The notes beneath the pieces were generated by a model. The model made no database searches, was not told where the DNA came from, and saw only the letters and a list, made by a program, of their open reading frames with translations. From NCBI RefSeq assembly GCF_037975245.1, contig NC_092576.1, forward strand, positions 44,863,111 through 44,927,110: 64,000 nt of DNA, written 5' to 3'. Made by a program: the position numbers and the translations under genes. How positions within the stretch are numbered: the stretch's first letter is position 1; each line of letters opens with the position of its first letter. Shown here piece by piece: positions 25,559 to 37,844 of this stretch. Origin of the DNA: Apostichopus japonicus (lineage: Eukaryota; Echinodermata; Holothuroidea; Aspidochirotida; Stichopodidae).

Positions 25559-27473
25559 CAGTTATACAGGAGCAGTTAAACGACGCAGTCATACGGGGCA
25601 GCTATACGGGAAAGCTAAACGGGGCAGCTATACGCGACAGCTTTAACGGCGCAGTTATAAAGAGGGAGCTAGATCCGGCAGTTATACGGGGCAACTATAC
25701 ACAGGAGGCAATACGGGGCAGCTATATATGGTTAGTTATACGAGGGAAGATATACGAGGGAAGATATACGGGGCATCTATATAGGGGCAGCTATACGGGG
25801 GCAGCTTTAACGGCGCAGCTATACGGGGGCAGCTAAAGACGTGGCGGTTATACGGGGACCTATACACATGAGGCAATATGGGGCAGCTATATAGGGTTAG
25901 TTATACGGTGGCAGATACACGAGGGAAGATATACGGGGAAACTATACAGGGCATCTATATAGGGGAAGCTTAACGAAGCAGCTGTACGCGGCAGCTTTAA
26001 CGGCGCAGTTATACGGGGGCAGCTAGACGTGGCAGTTATACGGGGGCAGCTGTACAAAGAAGGCAATACGGGGCAGCTATATAGGGTAAGTTATACGGGG
26101 CAGATATACGAACGGAGATATACTGGGAAGCTATACGAGGCATCTATATAGGGGCAGCTATACGGGAGTAGCTAAGGGGGGAGGGGGAGTGTGGCAGCTA
26201 TACGGGGCAAATAAACGGGGCAGCTTTAACGGCATAGTTATACGGAGGAGCTATACAAGGGAGGTAATACGGGGCAGCTATATATGGGCAGTTATACAGG
26301 GAAAGATATACGAGGAAAGATATACGAGGCAGCTAAACAGGGGCATCTATATAGGGGCAGTTATACGGGGCAGCTATAGGTGGCAGCTACACGGGGGCAA
26401 CTATACAAAGGAGGCAATACGGGGGAGCTATATAGGGGCAGCTATACGAGGGAGCTAAACGGGGGCAGCTATACGGGGCATCTATATCGGGAAGCTATAC
26501 GGGAAGCTATATACGGGCAGCTATACGGGCGCAGCTATTAGGGGGCAGCTCTAGGGGCATATATACGGGGCAGCTATACGGGGTACCTATACGGGAGCAG
26601 CAATATAGCGGTAACTATACGGAGGAAGATATACAGCAAAGCTAGTCGTAGCAATTATTACCGGGGAACCTTTAAGGGGAAAGCTATACGGGGAAGCTAT
26701 AAGGGGAACATATATAGGGACAGCTATACGGGGAAGCTATAGGGGGGCATCTTCATTGGTCAGATATACGGGGGCTGCTAGAAGTGGCAGCTATACGGGG
26801 GCAACACTACAGGGGTAGCAATACGGGGCAGCTATATAGTGGCAGTAATTCCGGGGCAGATATACCGGGAAGCCTTTCGTGGAAGCTGTATAAGTGCAGC
26901 TATACGGGGAAAGCTAGAAGGTGGCAGCTATACGGGGCAACTATACAAGGCAGCAATATAGGGGTATCTTGAAGCTATACGGGTAAAGACATATGGGGGA
27001 GCTATAATGGGAGCTGACAGGGGCAGCTTTACGGCGGCATCTAAACGGGGCAGCTACACGGGGCAGCGTTACGGGGGCAACTTTAACGGGCGGCAATACG
27101 GGGCAGCTATAGTAGGCGCAATAATACGGGGCAGATACGGCGAAATATACACGAGGAAGCTCTAAGGGGAGGTTTATAGGGGCAGTGATAAGGGGTGGCA
27201 GCTATACGGGGCAGCAATATAGGGGTATCTATACGGGGGATGATTAATAGGGAAAGTATGCGGACAGCTTTATACTGACAGCTATACGGGGGCAGAAATT
27301 TAGGGGTAGCTATACGGTGAAGCTATACGGGGGAAGATATACTGGGAAGCTATACTGGAAAGCTATGTAGGGGCAGATATACGGGGGCAACAGTATAGGG
27401 GTTGCTTTACGGGGTAAGCTTTACGGGGAAGATATACGGGGAAGCTATAAGGGGAAGCTAAATAGGGGTATTA
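25559..27473 (+). repeat. 1.9-kb degenerate minisatellite, about 13-bp units
   Basis: More than one hundred variants of GGGGCAGCTATAC, with frequent 12- and 14-bp variants (GGGAAGCTATAC, GGGGGCAGCTATAC) and interspersed ATATAGGGG units. Because unit length varies, the repetitive frames at 25464-26972 (RGSYTGQLYG-like) are not maintained and are not genes. The array ends about 145 bp from the 53-nt exon at 27619. Confidence 0.95.
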
Positions 27474-27618
27474 AATCGTTAATGCTGACAGCAATCAAGT
27501 ACATTTAAGCTACAAATGTTATCACAATATTGATGTTTATAGTTAATGTGAATGAAAAGACACAGGGTGGAATTGTTTTATCAGCAATAGCTGCCATAAA
27601 CGGTGAAATATCTCTTAC

Positions 27619-27671
27619 CTGCCATCGGCCGGTGTGCAAATTCAGACGACGATGAGGGTAGACACTCCAAA
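27619..27671 (-). CDS. Probable 53-nt internal exon of the minus-strand host gene
   Basis: On the minus strand the acceptor is CTTTCATTGTATTTGTACAG and the donor GTAAGAGAT. One open frame reads WSVYPHRRLNLHTGRWQ after two bases of a split codon and ends in phase 0, which joins in frame to ACDLLGRLPGEE at 19174-19209. The other open frame would run into a stop when spliced to that exon, and the third has an internal stop, so the choice of frame is constrained. The family is unknown to me. The intron to the next exon would be about 8.4 kb and contains the minisatellite. Confidence 0.5.
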
Positions 27672-29256
27672 CTGTACAAATACAATGAAAGAGACCAATT
27701 TAAATTATCAGTGCAGATTTAATCTTCATTGGTCTGGATAGAAATCATCAACATTAAAGTAACCGGATGATATTGGCTCTCGATAATAACTTCACATCAG
27801 CTGAGTAATCAATGCAGTTGATTCCTTAAATTTGATCTTATCAGTTTACTATAAGTATCATCCCATTATTGTAGCTGATCAGTTTACAATCTTTGTATCT
27901 CAGTAAGATTACCAATCAGTTTACTACCATTACCATCGGTGTTATACCTGATCAGCTTACAACCATTATCCTTCTATTTATATGCCCAAAATTACAATAC
28001 TTTGACAGACCATTGTAACGTCCCTTTGTTTCTGTTTGTTTACATTTTCAGATTCCGGAATTTGATTGCGAGCCTAGGCTATTGCAGCATAACTTACAAA
28101 GATAACATAAATGCAGTGCGCACTCTATTAATAACCGGCCGTTTTACCGGTCCAAATATATCCACCTGCTATAACTAAATACAAGTTTCTAGTTTTACCG
28201 TTATGATTCAGTAGCAACAACAATATGACAAATACACGTTTCCACTAAACTCAAGAAAAACACGTATCTCGTTTGAATAACCACGATAATTTCTTTTTCA
28301 TCATAAACTTCCATTGCTGCAGCATAGGCGTATCCATAGCACTTAACTTGATCAAAGCGAAGGATGAAACCTTTCTCTTGAGCATTACTTGCATTAAATG
28401 AGTAAGAACATTCCCAATACACAACGTATATTACATTACAGTAAGACGAACCTATACGGCAGCTCCTTAGTCAAATCACCCCCCCCCCCAAAAAAAAAAG
28501 AACAAAAACGACCATAACAACCAACGATAAAAGTAGCACATAAGCAAGAATCGCGGCCTGAAATATTTAAACCTAACCTCTTGTGCTCGATCACTCGCCT
28601 GTATCAGTTTCTGCTGAGTAGTGCATTCGTTTGTTTTTAACTCACTTAAACGACTACAATGAATCCAATAACGTCTAAAATTATTGTAGACGTATGTAAA
28701 GTATACATCGTTACCTCATCAAGTAATACCGATGTAAAACTGTACCGAATCGATAATTAGTATGTATATTGATGGCTTGAAAATGAAACTAATACTAATC
28801 AAATAAAATGTAGGCCTATTTTATGCACATTTTAATCTGCATGCAGATTTACAGTCCAAAATGTAAATTAAATATTTTTCTTTGGTAGTTTAATGTTATC
28901 AAAAGGTGTGATGCGAAGTCCCCTGTAGCTGCAGAATTAAAAAAAAAGTTGTCAGGTAGAAGATAAACCTTAATATTGTACAGAACGTGCGTCAGAGCTC
29001 AAGCGGGGTTGAGGGGCCAAAGCCCGGGAAACAGCGGGGGAGGGGTCAACGCTTATAGAAGCTGCTACGTTTTATTAGCCATAATATGATCCAAATATGG
29101 CGAACGGCAGATATAAAGGAGTAGCAGAGAGACCGATTCTGTTTTCTTTTCTTCGTTATTGCATTATGACCCTCACTTTCTTAAGTGTACGACCACGCTA
29201 AATTTGTCTCCAATTTGTTGAATGACTTGGCATCAGTATGAGACCGAGTTTTGAAT
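27672..29256. other. No gene recognised
   Basis: A strong plus-strand acceptor-like TTTACATTTTCAG occurs near 28050 but no donor follows. A C-then-A run lies at 28479-28500. The 79- and 73-residue frames show no domain. Confidence 0.4.
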
Positions 29257-29336
29257 TTATGTGGGGCGTGGTGTGACACCCCATACCATAGGCGTACGAG
29301 GCGGGGGGGGGGGCAGGCGGGCAGACTGCCCCCAAA

Positions 29337-29480
29337 TTTCCAGAGGACAAGAAATTCGGGCAAAAGTCATGAAGAATTCGGGCAGCCTAAGAGGAGAAAA
29401 AAAAATATATATATTTTTCTTTTCTCCTCTTAGGCTGCCCGAATTTTTCAGGACTTTTGCCCGAATTTCTTGTCCTCTGG

Positions 29481-29483
<3 letters not shown>
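29337..29483. repeat. Long inverted repeat (hairpin), about 65-bp arms
   Basis: The sequence from TTTCCAGAGGACAAGAAATT through GGCAGCCTAAGAGGAG is repeated in reverse complement after a short A/T centre, ending at 29483, where a TA microsatellite begins. Arms match nearly perfectly. GCCCGAAT motifs repeat inside the arms and just beyond the microsatellite (29577-29650), and a related TGCCCGAA patch lies at 48318-48350. Confidence 0.92.

Positions 29484-29566
<83 letters not shown>
29484..29566. repeat. (TA)n microsatellite, about 83 bp
   Basis: Pure alternating TA. It accounts for the YIYIYI frames on both strands, which are not genes. Confidence 0.98.
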
Positions 29567-29569
<3 letters not shown>

Positions 29570-29743
29570 GTAGCTTGCCCGAATCTTTTTCAAATTTTTG
29601 CCCGACAATTCCATGATTTTCTTTATTTAGCATCATGATGCCCGAATATTTCCGTGTAATACCACCGTAAGCGCAGTTCATCTGGGCTACCAAGCTTTTT
29701 GCACGATCAATTTTTTTCTAACTGGTCAATTGTATACCTGGAC

Positions 29744-30349
29744 CAAGGGCGGCGGAACCAGGGGGGCACATGGGGCACGTGCCCCCCCCCCCACTTTTCC
29801 TCAGGTTCAAAATGTGCCTTTTTTCTAGATAAAAATTGAGGTGCCTCCAGTTAGCGAGGGGTTTGTAAAACCAACATTTTTCTAGTACGCTCCGCGCCAA
29901 CCGATGGTGGCGCTCCGCTCAGAAAGTCGTGCATACAACTTTGCAAATCCTGGCTAAGCCCGTGACTTTTAATGAATTTCTGTGGGTCAAACTCAAAGCT
30001 ATTTCGAATGGAAAAAATTTGTTAAGATATTAACAAGTAAAAAAAACTCTAATTCGGAATATTCCTACATTAGCAACTAGCATGATTTCACCTCATGTTG
30101 TCTCAAAAGAAAACTTGTTCCTTGTTTCCCAATTTGCGCATTGGGTATTGCAGTGCTAGTGTACATATTTTCTTTCAGGGGGGGGGGGGGGGTGTTGATG
30201 GAGTGATGTGTATACGCAAATAAGATAATACAATAAGAGTTATAAAGGGTACTAAATATAAGGCTGCATCAGTCCAATCGAATTTCTGCAGGTGCCCTTT
30301 GATGTCGGTGCCCCCCCCCCCCCAGACTAAAGTGCTTCCGCCGCCCTTG
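29744..30349 (-). mobile_element. hAT-like miniature transposon, CAAGGGCGGCGG ends
   Basis: A 606-bp element with ends CAAGGGCGGCGGAA and TTCCGCCGCCCTTG, flanked by a perfect 8-bp duplication ACCTGGAC (29736-29743 and 30350-30357). It carries C runs near both ends and a G run at 30178-30192. The shared GCGCCA/TGGCGC hairpin block lies inverted at 29885-29925, so orientation is given by that block. No coding. Confidence 0.9.
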
Positions 30350-30729
30350 ACCTGGACATCCCCGACATGAGTGTATATAAGAAATATATTCTTTTTCATG
30401 GATGGTGGGGAGGGAGTGCCTACAAGCCTAGAAGTACAGGTTTATCATATTCTTTGTTATATTTTATACATTTCTGTGAGACAAATTGCAGTCTCACCCG
30501 ACACAGCGACATTATCCCGCCTATACGTGTCGTTGAACAATGTATGTTTTCTGGAGGTAGCTGAGTACTGTGTTAAAATAATAAATAAGGTAACTAAATA
30601 GGAGCTTAAAAAATATACTGTCCCATTTTTCCTCTTCAAAGTGATGTTACCATTTTTTCTTCTTCTAATTTACCAAATTTTTGGGGAAGTGTAAATTTCT
30701 AAAACGTGAGATTATAAAATAAAGAATGT

Positions 30730-30925
30730 TTAGATGCAACTTGCAAGGCCTCAGAAGTGCCGTTTCCGGCAATCTGAGAGGCATTGTTTGCCAAAAATTT
30801 TCTTGTACGCTACGCGCCATCTGATGGTGGCGCTCCGCTTAGATAGTGTCACGAAAACTTTCGGGCACAAAAAGTTCTGCCCCCCCAAACTGAAATGGTC
30901 CCTTACGCCTATGCCCCACACCCCC
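30730..30925 (-). mobile_element. Fragment of a hAT-like element carrying the shared hairpin block
   Basis: Reads on the minus strand like the 44607-44850 segment: TTAGATA next to the GCGCCACCATCAGATGGCGC hairpin, then AAAATTTT and the GGCACTTC/AGGCCT stretch ending near TTGCAAGTTGCATC. The end CATAGGCGTAAGG at about 30905 resembles CATAGGCGTA termini at 29287, 43862 and 46745. No paired terminus found. Confidence 0.55.
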
Positions 30926-33080
30926 ATTTGAATGTCTATGAGTTTAATTTCTCAATGTATAAAAGTGCAATTCAATTTCCTGTTTACAAATACAGCGTTA
31001 GTGTAAGCAACGATCACTTGTAGTATCATATTAGTCTCACTAGGCTTTGACTCTTAACTTTTCGATTTACAAAAGATGTTCATATCATAAGGAAATTAAA
31101 TGTCAACTGATAATTTAACTTAGTTTCTGCTTGGTTGCTGTGATGACCATGGGAAACAAACGAAATAGGGGTCCGTTCTGGAACAGTTAATAAGTGACAC
31201 ATCACTTGTATACATAGAAGTGTAAAAATGAATTAAATATTGTTTTAAATTCACATTTGTTTTTAATGCTTTCCTTAATATCATTACCGACCTATTATTT
31301 ATAGTCTAGTATTTTTCAAAGCAAATCATGCTTTAATGTTAATGTTCGTTTATACTTTTCAAGCGCCGACGTAGGAATTGATGGTGTGCCCCCCCTCCCA
31401 TCACCACCACCACGCATTTCAAACTAACACAGTTTTTTCAAGTAGAAAACATAGCACAATGTTGCGTTTAGACTTAGATATATGTTAAACTCTGCCTCAG
31501 AAGGTACCATTTGAAGTCTGGGGAAGGATCACAGACCCCACCCCCTTTTCCCCACTTCCCACATAATGATGCCGGATTTCACTACCGCATGTTCCTGTTA
31601 AACACAAAACGTGTGTCTTATTTTTGCCTTTATAAGTCTTTGATGTTATTATATTCTGCTAATGTTACCCATTATGATATTTCGAGTACGGTGCATTTAG
31701 TCCCAACGGTTCTTTTACATTTTTGCTCTCTGTCTTGCATTCGCTTATTTTTTTTTTACACTTTGCAGCCTATATTTTTTTATTTTAATAACCAACCTAT
31801 TGATATTGCGTCTTAAATGTATACATTTTGCTTTATTTATTTTTAATTTATTTATTCTTGTTTAATCTATTTTGTCCCGTCATTGTGCACGGCCAGTGAT
31901 ATCCGCTGATACAGATGTTGCTTTTCTTAAATATATTCGGAGTCTGCGGTTTACAAAGGGATCACGGGCCAGAACTAACAGTATACCGTAGGCCAATAGG
32001 CCTATACCTTTCTCCAAAATTCCAAATATCACTAATCCTGAGTAACATCAGTTCCCTTGCTGTAGTACGAATAATTAACATATACCGTTGTAAAGTAACG
32101 TTAAAGTAAGTTAGACTTTGCGGATTTATTCTGCAATTCATATTGAAAGAATAGTTTCTGCGGAGGTGTGTTGGTGTTGGTATGTGTGTGTTTGCTGGGG
32201 GTGGGGGGGGGATTGAAAAACTCCGAGGGGTAGTGGAACATGTACTTTCATTGTAAGGGCAAAGCACAACATTACATCAAAGCCCTACAAAACCTTAAAC
32301 AATCATTGTCGCAATGTAATTAAGTTGCCCAAAGTGTATGATACGACTCCATTTGGTAAAGGGATTTAAAGCATCACTTGATGTGATTGCTACTCACCAA
32401 AAGATCTTATAGGGCAGTGATCTCAAAAGAGCGAAATGAAAGGAATATGACTTAACTCTTAAATCAACCAAGCTTAGCAATATTAAGTGTTGTTATATTT
32501 ATATTATTCGGTTCGTTGTGTACCATCACAAGACTCTGTCTTGGTTTTCTCCGTCGTACACTATTGGAGTCATGTGTTGCTGATGCATTACTCTCTTGTA
32601 TATATGTGAATCAACAACGATCAACAAGTCAACAGACATTCACATAGTTGGTAAAGCCTTAATTAAATGTAAGAAACTTGAAATGTGACTATTATAACGT
32701 CATTGTGACCATACCTTTCACGTTTCTTGATTTCAAGGATGATGGAATGGATCCAATCGGAATAGCGTCTGGCAGATCGTACCAACGAAACCTATTGAGA
32801 GAAGTAGAATATCATCGTGTAAGATGTAGAAGACGTATAGAGGATTGTCCTCCTAGTTAGGTTTATTGTTTACCATATCAATGAAGATAAACAAAGTAAA
32901 CAACAAATAACAAGGAAGTAAATCACATCATGATAGTTTGAGCTGATGTTTGTAAGTTGTATGTCATTGCTAGGTAACTGTAAACTGTATATCCGTCCAA
33001 ATTATCAGAATTGGCCAAACTGTTTATATGTTTAACTTTACAATTACTTTTAAGTTGTTCAGACATGTAGAAATACAACA
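30926..33080. other. No gene recognised
   Basis: AT-rich DNA with G-rich patches at 32197-32211 and short C runs at 31388-31396. A minus-strand donor-like GTGAGTAG near 32388 lacks a convincing acceptor. Frames of 60-101 residues show no domain. Confidence 0.4.
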
Positions 33081-33540
33081 TTGTACACCACAAAAGGACT
33101 AATACAGGTTCCTTGTAACAACCGGACGCTCGGATCACGTGATTTAAATCGATTATTATGCTACATTCTTCTCCAAGAATACAGACCTAGCAGGGTGCTT
33201 CGTTCAAGCGTACAACATATGCTATATGTTCCTACTGTTCGCACTTCCACCTATGTGGAACGTTGCTTAGCTAGATTAGCTCCCACAGCTCTGGAACAGT
33301 CTCCCCTTACATCTGAAATCAATCCAGCATGTGTCAACTTTCCAGAAAGAACTCAAGACGTTCTTATTCATGAATGCGTATCCATTTGTTTGATAACTGT
33401 TGTGTCCATTTTGGGTACTTTGCTCCTGCAGCGCTTCTGGGTAGTTTTTTTTGAACTGGATAAAAGCGCTCTACAAATTTGTATATTATTAGTATTATTA
33501 CTAATATTATTATTATTACATTTTTTAACGCGTTGGCGGG
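33081..33540 (+). pseudogene. LINE (non-LTR retrotransposon) 3' end, RT C-terminus
   Basis: The frame contains EYRPSRVLRSSVQHMLYVP, then VRTSTYVERCLARLAPTALE and a SPLTSEINPACVNF segment. This order (Y-x-P-S-R-x-L-R-S, V-P-x-x-R, a Y-x-x-R-x-x-x-x-x-A-P motif) is typical of the extreme C-terminus of CR1/L2-type LINE reverse transcriptases, from motif recall. After the coding part comes GATAAAAGCGCTCTACAAAT and an ATT-rich microsatellite (33480-33525), the usual 3' tail of such elements. The RT catalytic region is absent, so this is a 5'-truncated insertion, as is normal for LINEs. The usual tryptophan in the A-P-x-L-W motif is replaced, showing decay. Confidence 0.72.
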
Positions 33541-35767
33541 ATGAACAACCTGGAAAACGTTGCACTGAAACGGAGGAAGAATGGAATGGAGATGGGTAGG
33601 AGGGTCGAGGACATAGCAACATTTTTTACTGGGCGCAACAACTGGTCCTCTCAGGACATTTCAGTAAAAAGGTAAACACAAAATAATTATGATAATAATA
33701 TTAATACTAACAATAATAATAATTATAATAATAATGATTGTTATTAATACCATTTTCAGGGTCATCAGAATAGTGACAGAGAATGTGTCCAATCACCCAC
33801 CCCCCCCCACCCGCCCCTACCCTCACCCACCCTTCTTTCACGGCTCCGTCGCCCCAGTGACACGGTGAATGGTTGGTTTCATCGCAAACATTTGCAGTGA
33901 AGTCTACACTCAGTATTTGTACTGGTAAATTGACCTTAAAGTTAATAGACGAAATATATATTGATCGTTGGTGTGACATGTGGGGAGTTTAAACACCGTT
34001 ATACCTCTTTTTCAACAATCCGCTTTTTGTATATCTTTCTTATATTACTATTTTCAGACAAAAACCATTAAATATCGACCACACACAGATCTTGCATAGG
34101 GCCGATATGAACTTACCGAGCTGGTGGCAGGAGTAGAGGGAGGATGTGTAACCTTGAACCTTTGTGGTAGCATATGATTATTCATTATGACTGTTATGAT
34201 TGCTATATGAGTTTGGTGAAATACATCAATGGTGTTAAAATAGAAATTCGTTATAATACCACCCTCCCGTACCAACATTGCGACTCATCAAGCCAAGCAT
34301 TATTTCAGTTTGTCTCAATTAACCCAAATGACGAGACCTTATTAATGAAACCGATTTGTATTCTGTGAAAATAATATTTGACAGCCTTGCTAATAAATTG
34401 TTTACTTCAAAACATAAGAGGAGCATGTGCATATACCATTGCATTGTCTCTAAGATTCCTTACTACGGCAAGTTGAATTTGGCGAGCAAGAATTATTATT
34501 ATTAAAATTATCTGGATTAACCGGTAACAGATAATGAATCATATCCAATTAATATCTTCAAGTCTAGGTCATTATCGTCTCAAGATTATATATGTATTGC
34601 CTAGCTCTGTGTAAAACCAATACTCCGACCAATGGAAAGGAACTATATATGTTACCTATACGTACCTCTAATCTAATAAGCATATAATGAATGCATATTG
34701 ACCGAACTGTTGCTATTTCTGTTTTCATGCAAATATTTTTCTTTACACTCGTTTGTTTTTCTGTATATTTTTATTGACTGGTGAAAAGAGGCTCTTTGGA
34801 ATCTTTCATTAATCTTTTAAGCAATGTAACGGATATAGCGGACATAACAACGTAATGTACATGTAGGCTATATAATGTAAATATTGATGAACTTTAAATA
34901 GTTTATATTGTATCCCCGTTCTTGTGTAAACCTCTCCGCTACTACAACATTGAAAATTATTACGCCCGGAAAAGACGGCAAAACGGGAAGCTCATTGCCG
35001 GGAAATCTTGATAACTCGCGGGAAATCTCACACGCAGGGGAAAAAAATATGGTGGACACAAGGTTAGAGAAAGAGCCAAAGAGGAAATAAAATTTAAAAA
35101 AGACGATAAATAAAAAACAAACAGAAAAACTTACTAGTGTCTGGGACCCAAAATAAACGGGGGGGGGGGGAGGGGCGAAGGGCGATTCGCCCTACGAAGT
35201 TGAAAAACCTACGAAGTTGAAAAATCGGCCCAGAAAAGAAATCACGAGCGCTAAATAAAAATGCAAATACCACTAAAATCGCCCTCCACATGTACTGCTC
35301 AGTACAGTTAACGGGCGCCGCACATTTGGAAGATGACATAATACTGTGAAATAAATCACTGAAAAAACTCTGACTGCCGATCCTTTTGTTATAATATAAC
35401 AGCTTGGTATGAACGTTCGCTCAGACACCACCTAGCTAGCTAAAAAAATATCGGTTCGTCGCGTGATCATTTTCGCACACCCGTGTATTTGTATTTTTTT
35501 CTCCCAGCTAGGTGTGGAAAGAGTGAGCTAATATTGACAGCTCCTGCGATGTTTTCCTAATATACCTAAAACTGTAGCATACGCAAACTGGAGCCTATAC
35601 CCCAACTTTCTCAGGATTTTCAAAAAGTTCCCAACATTATTGCAACGATATTTTCATTAGTTTCCCATGATTTGCAATATATTAGTATCATTAGAGTAGT
35701 GCAGTGCTGTAGCTGCTGAATATTATTCCAGATTAAAACTGACCATTGTGTACATTTTATGAACAGT
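33541..35767. other. No gene recognised
   Basis: Contains ATA/AAT-rich microsatellite near 33685-33745, a C run at 33797-33810 and a G run at about 35160-35171. Around 35195-35225 there is a 17-bp direct pair CCTACGAAGTTGAAAAA. A minus-strand donor GTAAGTTC at 34116 follows a pyrimidine-rich stretch but no exon could be delimited. Confidence 0.4.
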
Positions 35768-36510
35768 ACCGGCGTATCCAGGATTTTCTAACCAGGGGGG
35801 CGCGAATTACTATCTAAGCGGAGCGCCACCTTCAGTTGGCGCGCAGCGTGCAAGAAAATGTCTGGTTTTGATACCCCTCAGATCACCGGAAATGGCACTT
35901 CTCGGGCTTGAAATGACCAACCAGATGTACACTTTTGCCTGAGAACCAAGTATTTCCCAATAGTTTTTTTCATCCATAACCTTTTTGAAGATTGTCACCA
36001 GTCACACATCATGTTCGACCTCATCGCATCTCCTGTGGATCATTTGCTTTTTGTAGGTGATTCTACGTCGCGGCTACAATACCCCGTCAGCCCCACTTTT
36101 CAAGGTTTTAAGCCAATTATTTGTTCAGAATTTGAAAATTCACAATTCTTGTGAATAAATTCACTTCAAAACATACCCATAATGTTGCACAAAATTTCAT
36201 CTATGGACAACCAATATAGAAAAACCTCCTTCAACCCCTAACAGACCGGTCAAAATTGCACGAGTGGAGGGTAGTATGATGAAGAATGGTGGTCAGGGAA
36301 CTTTCGAAAATTCAGACACAGTTAATTTATTGGTGTATAAATATTAAAACCTCTTCTAACGGCTACTATAAAACTTCGTTGAAGGAATTGAAATACCAGA
36401 TATTTCCGAAACCGAACACTACACACATCTAGAGTTTGGAGGCTGTTCATCATTTTCATGCTAATTGATATGATGTGATATCTGCTGTTTGCTTTAACAA
36501 TTCGAATAAT
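35768..36510 (+). repeat. Dispersed element copy, CAGGCGCGTATCCAGG family (5' part)
   Basis: About 740 bp nearly matching the 5' part of the element at 43199-45389: GGCGTATCCAGGATTTTC at the start, the shared hairpin block (35810-35905), AACAGACCGGTCAAAATTGC, and ACCGAACACTACACACAT near the end. It then continues to GTGATATCTGCTGTTTGC, which in the other copy lies beyond an insertion. No coding frame. Confidence 0.75.
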
Positions 36511-36563
36511 TGAAATGAGGCTGAAATAAATAACTATTATCTGTTTATTATGCAATGCTCCAC

Positions 36564-37008
36564 CAGTGGCGTAGCGATGAGCCTAGGGGTGGGCTCCTGG
36601 CCCAAAGGGGCCCCTATCAGGAGGTCCAAGCAAGGGGCGTCCGCAGAAATGTTTACAAGGTTACACACTACTTGATACTATCTAAGCGGAGCGCAACCAT
36701 CGGTTGGCGCGGAGCGTACCATGATTTTTTTTTTGCCAAAATAATACACCTAGATCGTCGGAAAAGACATTTCCCGTTCAAGTTGCATTAACATTGGTTA
36801 TTTTGAGTTCTTAAGATTTTGACTTTCAATAATTTCAGTGATGCATCATGGGTACGTATGCAATGAACAAAACTAGAGAACTGTAAGTGTTGGTTGGGTG
36901 AAATCATTGAAATGTCAAATGCTTAACTTTCTTTTCAAATTTGTGATTTTCCAGGGGGTGGGCAAGCCCCCCCCCCCCCTACTGTATGGAGTATAACGGA
37001 GGCTGCTG
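36564..37008 (+). mobile_element. Probable diverged family A-like miniature element
   Basis: Starts CAGTGGCGTAGCGA and carries the shared hairpin block (36674-36770, with GCGCAA replacing GCGCCA in one arm). A long C run (36969-36982) is followed by ACTGTATGGAGTAT, which resembles the right subterminal part of family A (1575-1598). The right terminus is diverged and no target duplication is visible, so limits are approximate. Confidence 0.42.
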
Positions 37009-37836
37009 TACAAATACAGTAATCAAACCTAAGCATAGGTCTAATTTCGGCTGAAACTTTGTCTCCATCTAATCCTAACTTCCTGTGTTTTTCTACTTAC
37101 CAGATACACCGATTATCGTTATTCTTACATTTTATTATTATATTTATATCCTTCTCTTTCAAATGAACGCAGTTTCAATTCTGTTAGGTGTTGGGTTATT
37201 GTTTTAGATTTTTTTTCAAAAAATCATATGTCCCGATGTTGTACTCAGTACAACATTGGCTGCAATTGGGTTTTAAATTATATACTTTGTTTTCATTATA
37301 ATAATAAATAACACAAATATAGCTCGATACAGACATTAATACCCAATCAGCCCATGATCATGATGTCCGTATTCCGTATCACGTGAAAATATGAATATTG
37401 TCTTGGTCAGTCTTACATGAGTTTTTCTTTCCCAGTAAAACGGGCCCTCCCTATCCAAAGAGGTATCCTTTTTCTGTGCATCAGTATGGCGGAGCCACCT
37501 TTTGGTCGGGGCCACCGGCTCAGCACGGTCCGTAGGAGTTACGCTACTTTGCCCCACATTATTTTCATTTCGAAAGACGCACATTTTCAAGTTCATTACA
37601 CACTGAAGGCTTCGATTCTCTATCCGCCTATAGTTCAGGGAAGATCTTAGGATTTTCATCCCTAGATATCGCTAGATATTGCTAGATATCCATACAGTAC
37701 AGTGCCCTTGGGATTTTTGGATTTTGTCGGGACCTGATCTTGGGAAATTGCAAGTCGGGAGTGGTCACACTCCATGTAGGTCAGTGCACGACCTCTAGAC
37801 GTCACTAATGCACAACCCGATCACTTGTTATGGATG
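37009..37836. other. No gene recognised
   Basis: A consensus minus-strand donor (GTAAGTAG, near 37104) has no acceptor within reach. Otherwise unstructured. Confidence 0.4.
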
Positions 37837-37844
37837 AAGTGGTG

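Noticed and set aside
25464-26972. Repetitive RGSYTGQLYG-like frames
   Set aside because: Products of the 13-bp minisatellite; unit length varies so the frame is not kept.
29261-29693. Frames of 75-125 residues with long YIYIYI or IYIYIY stretches on both strands, also at 62360-62713
   Set aside because: Direct translations of TA microsatellites; open in any frame for lack of stops, not genes.
34117-34165. Minus-strand exon ending in donor GTAAGTTC, possibly reading THPPSTPATSS or YTSSLYSCHQL
   Set aside because: The donor is good, and the second frame would even join in phase to the 53-nt exon, but no acceptor with a proper pyrimidine tract bounds a sensible exon.
37104-37140. Minus-strand consensus donor GTAAGTAG
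   Set aside because: No acceptor within a plausible distance and no open coding segment.
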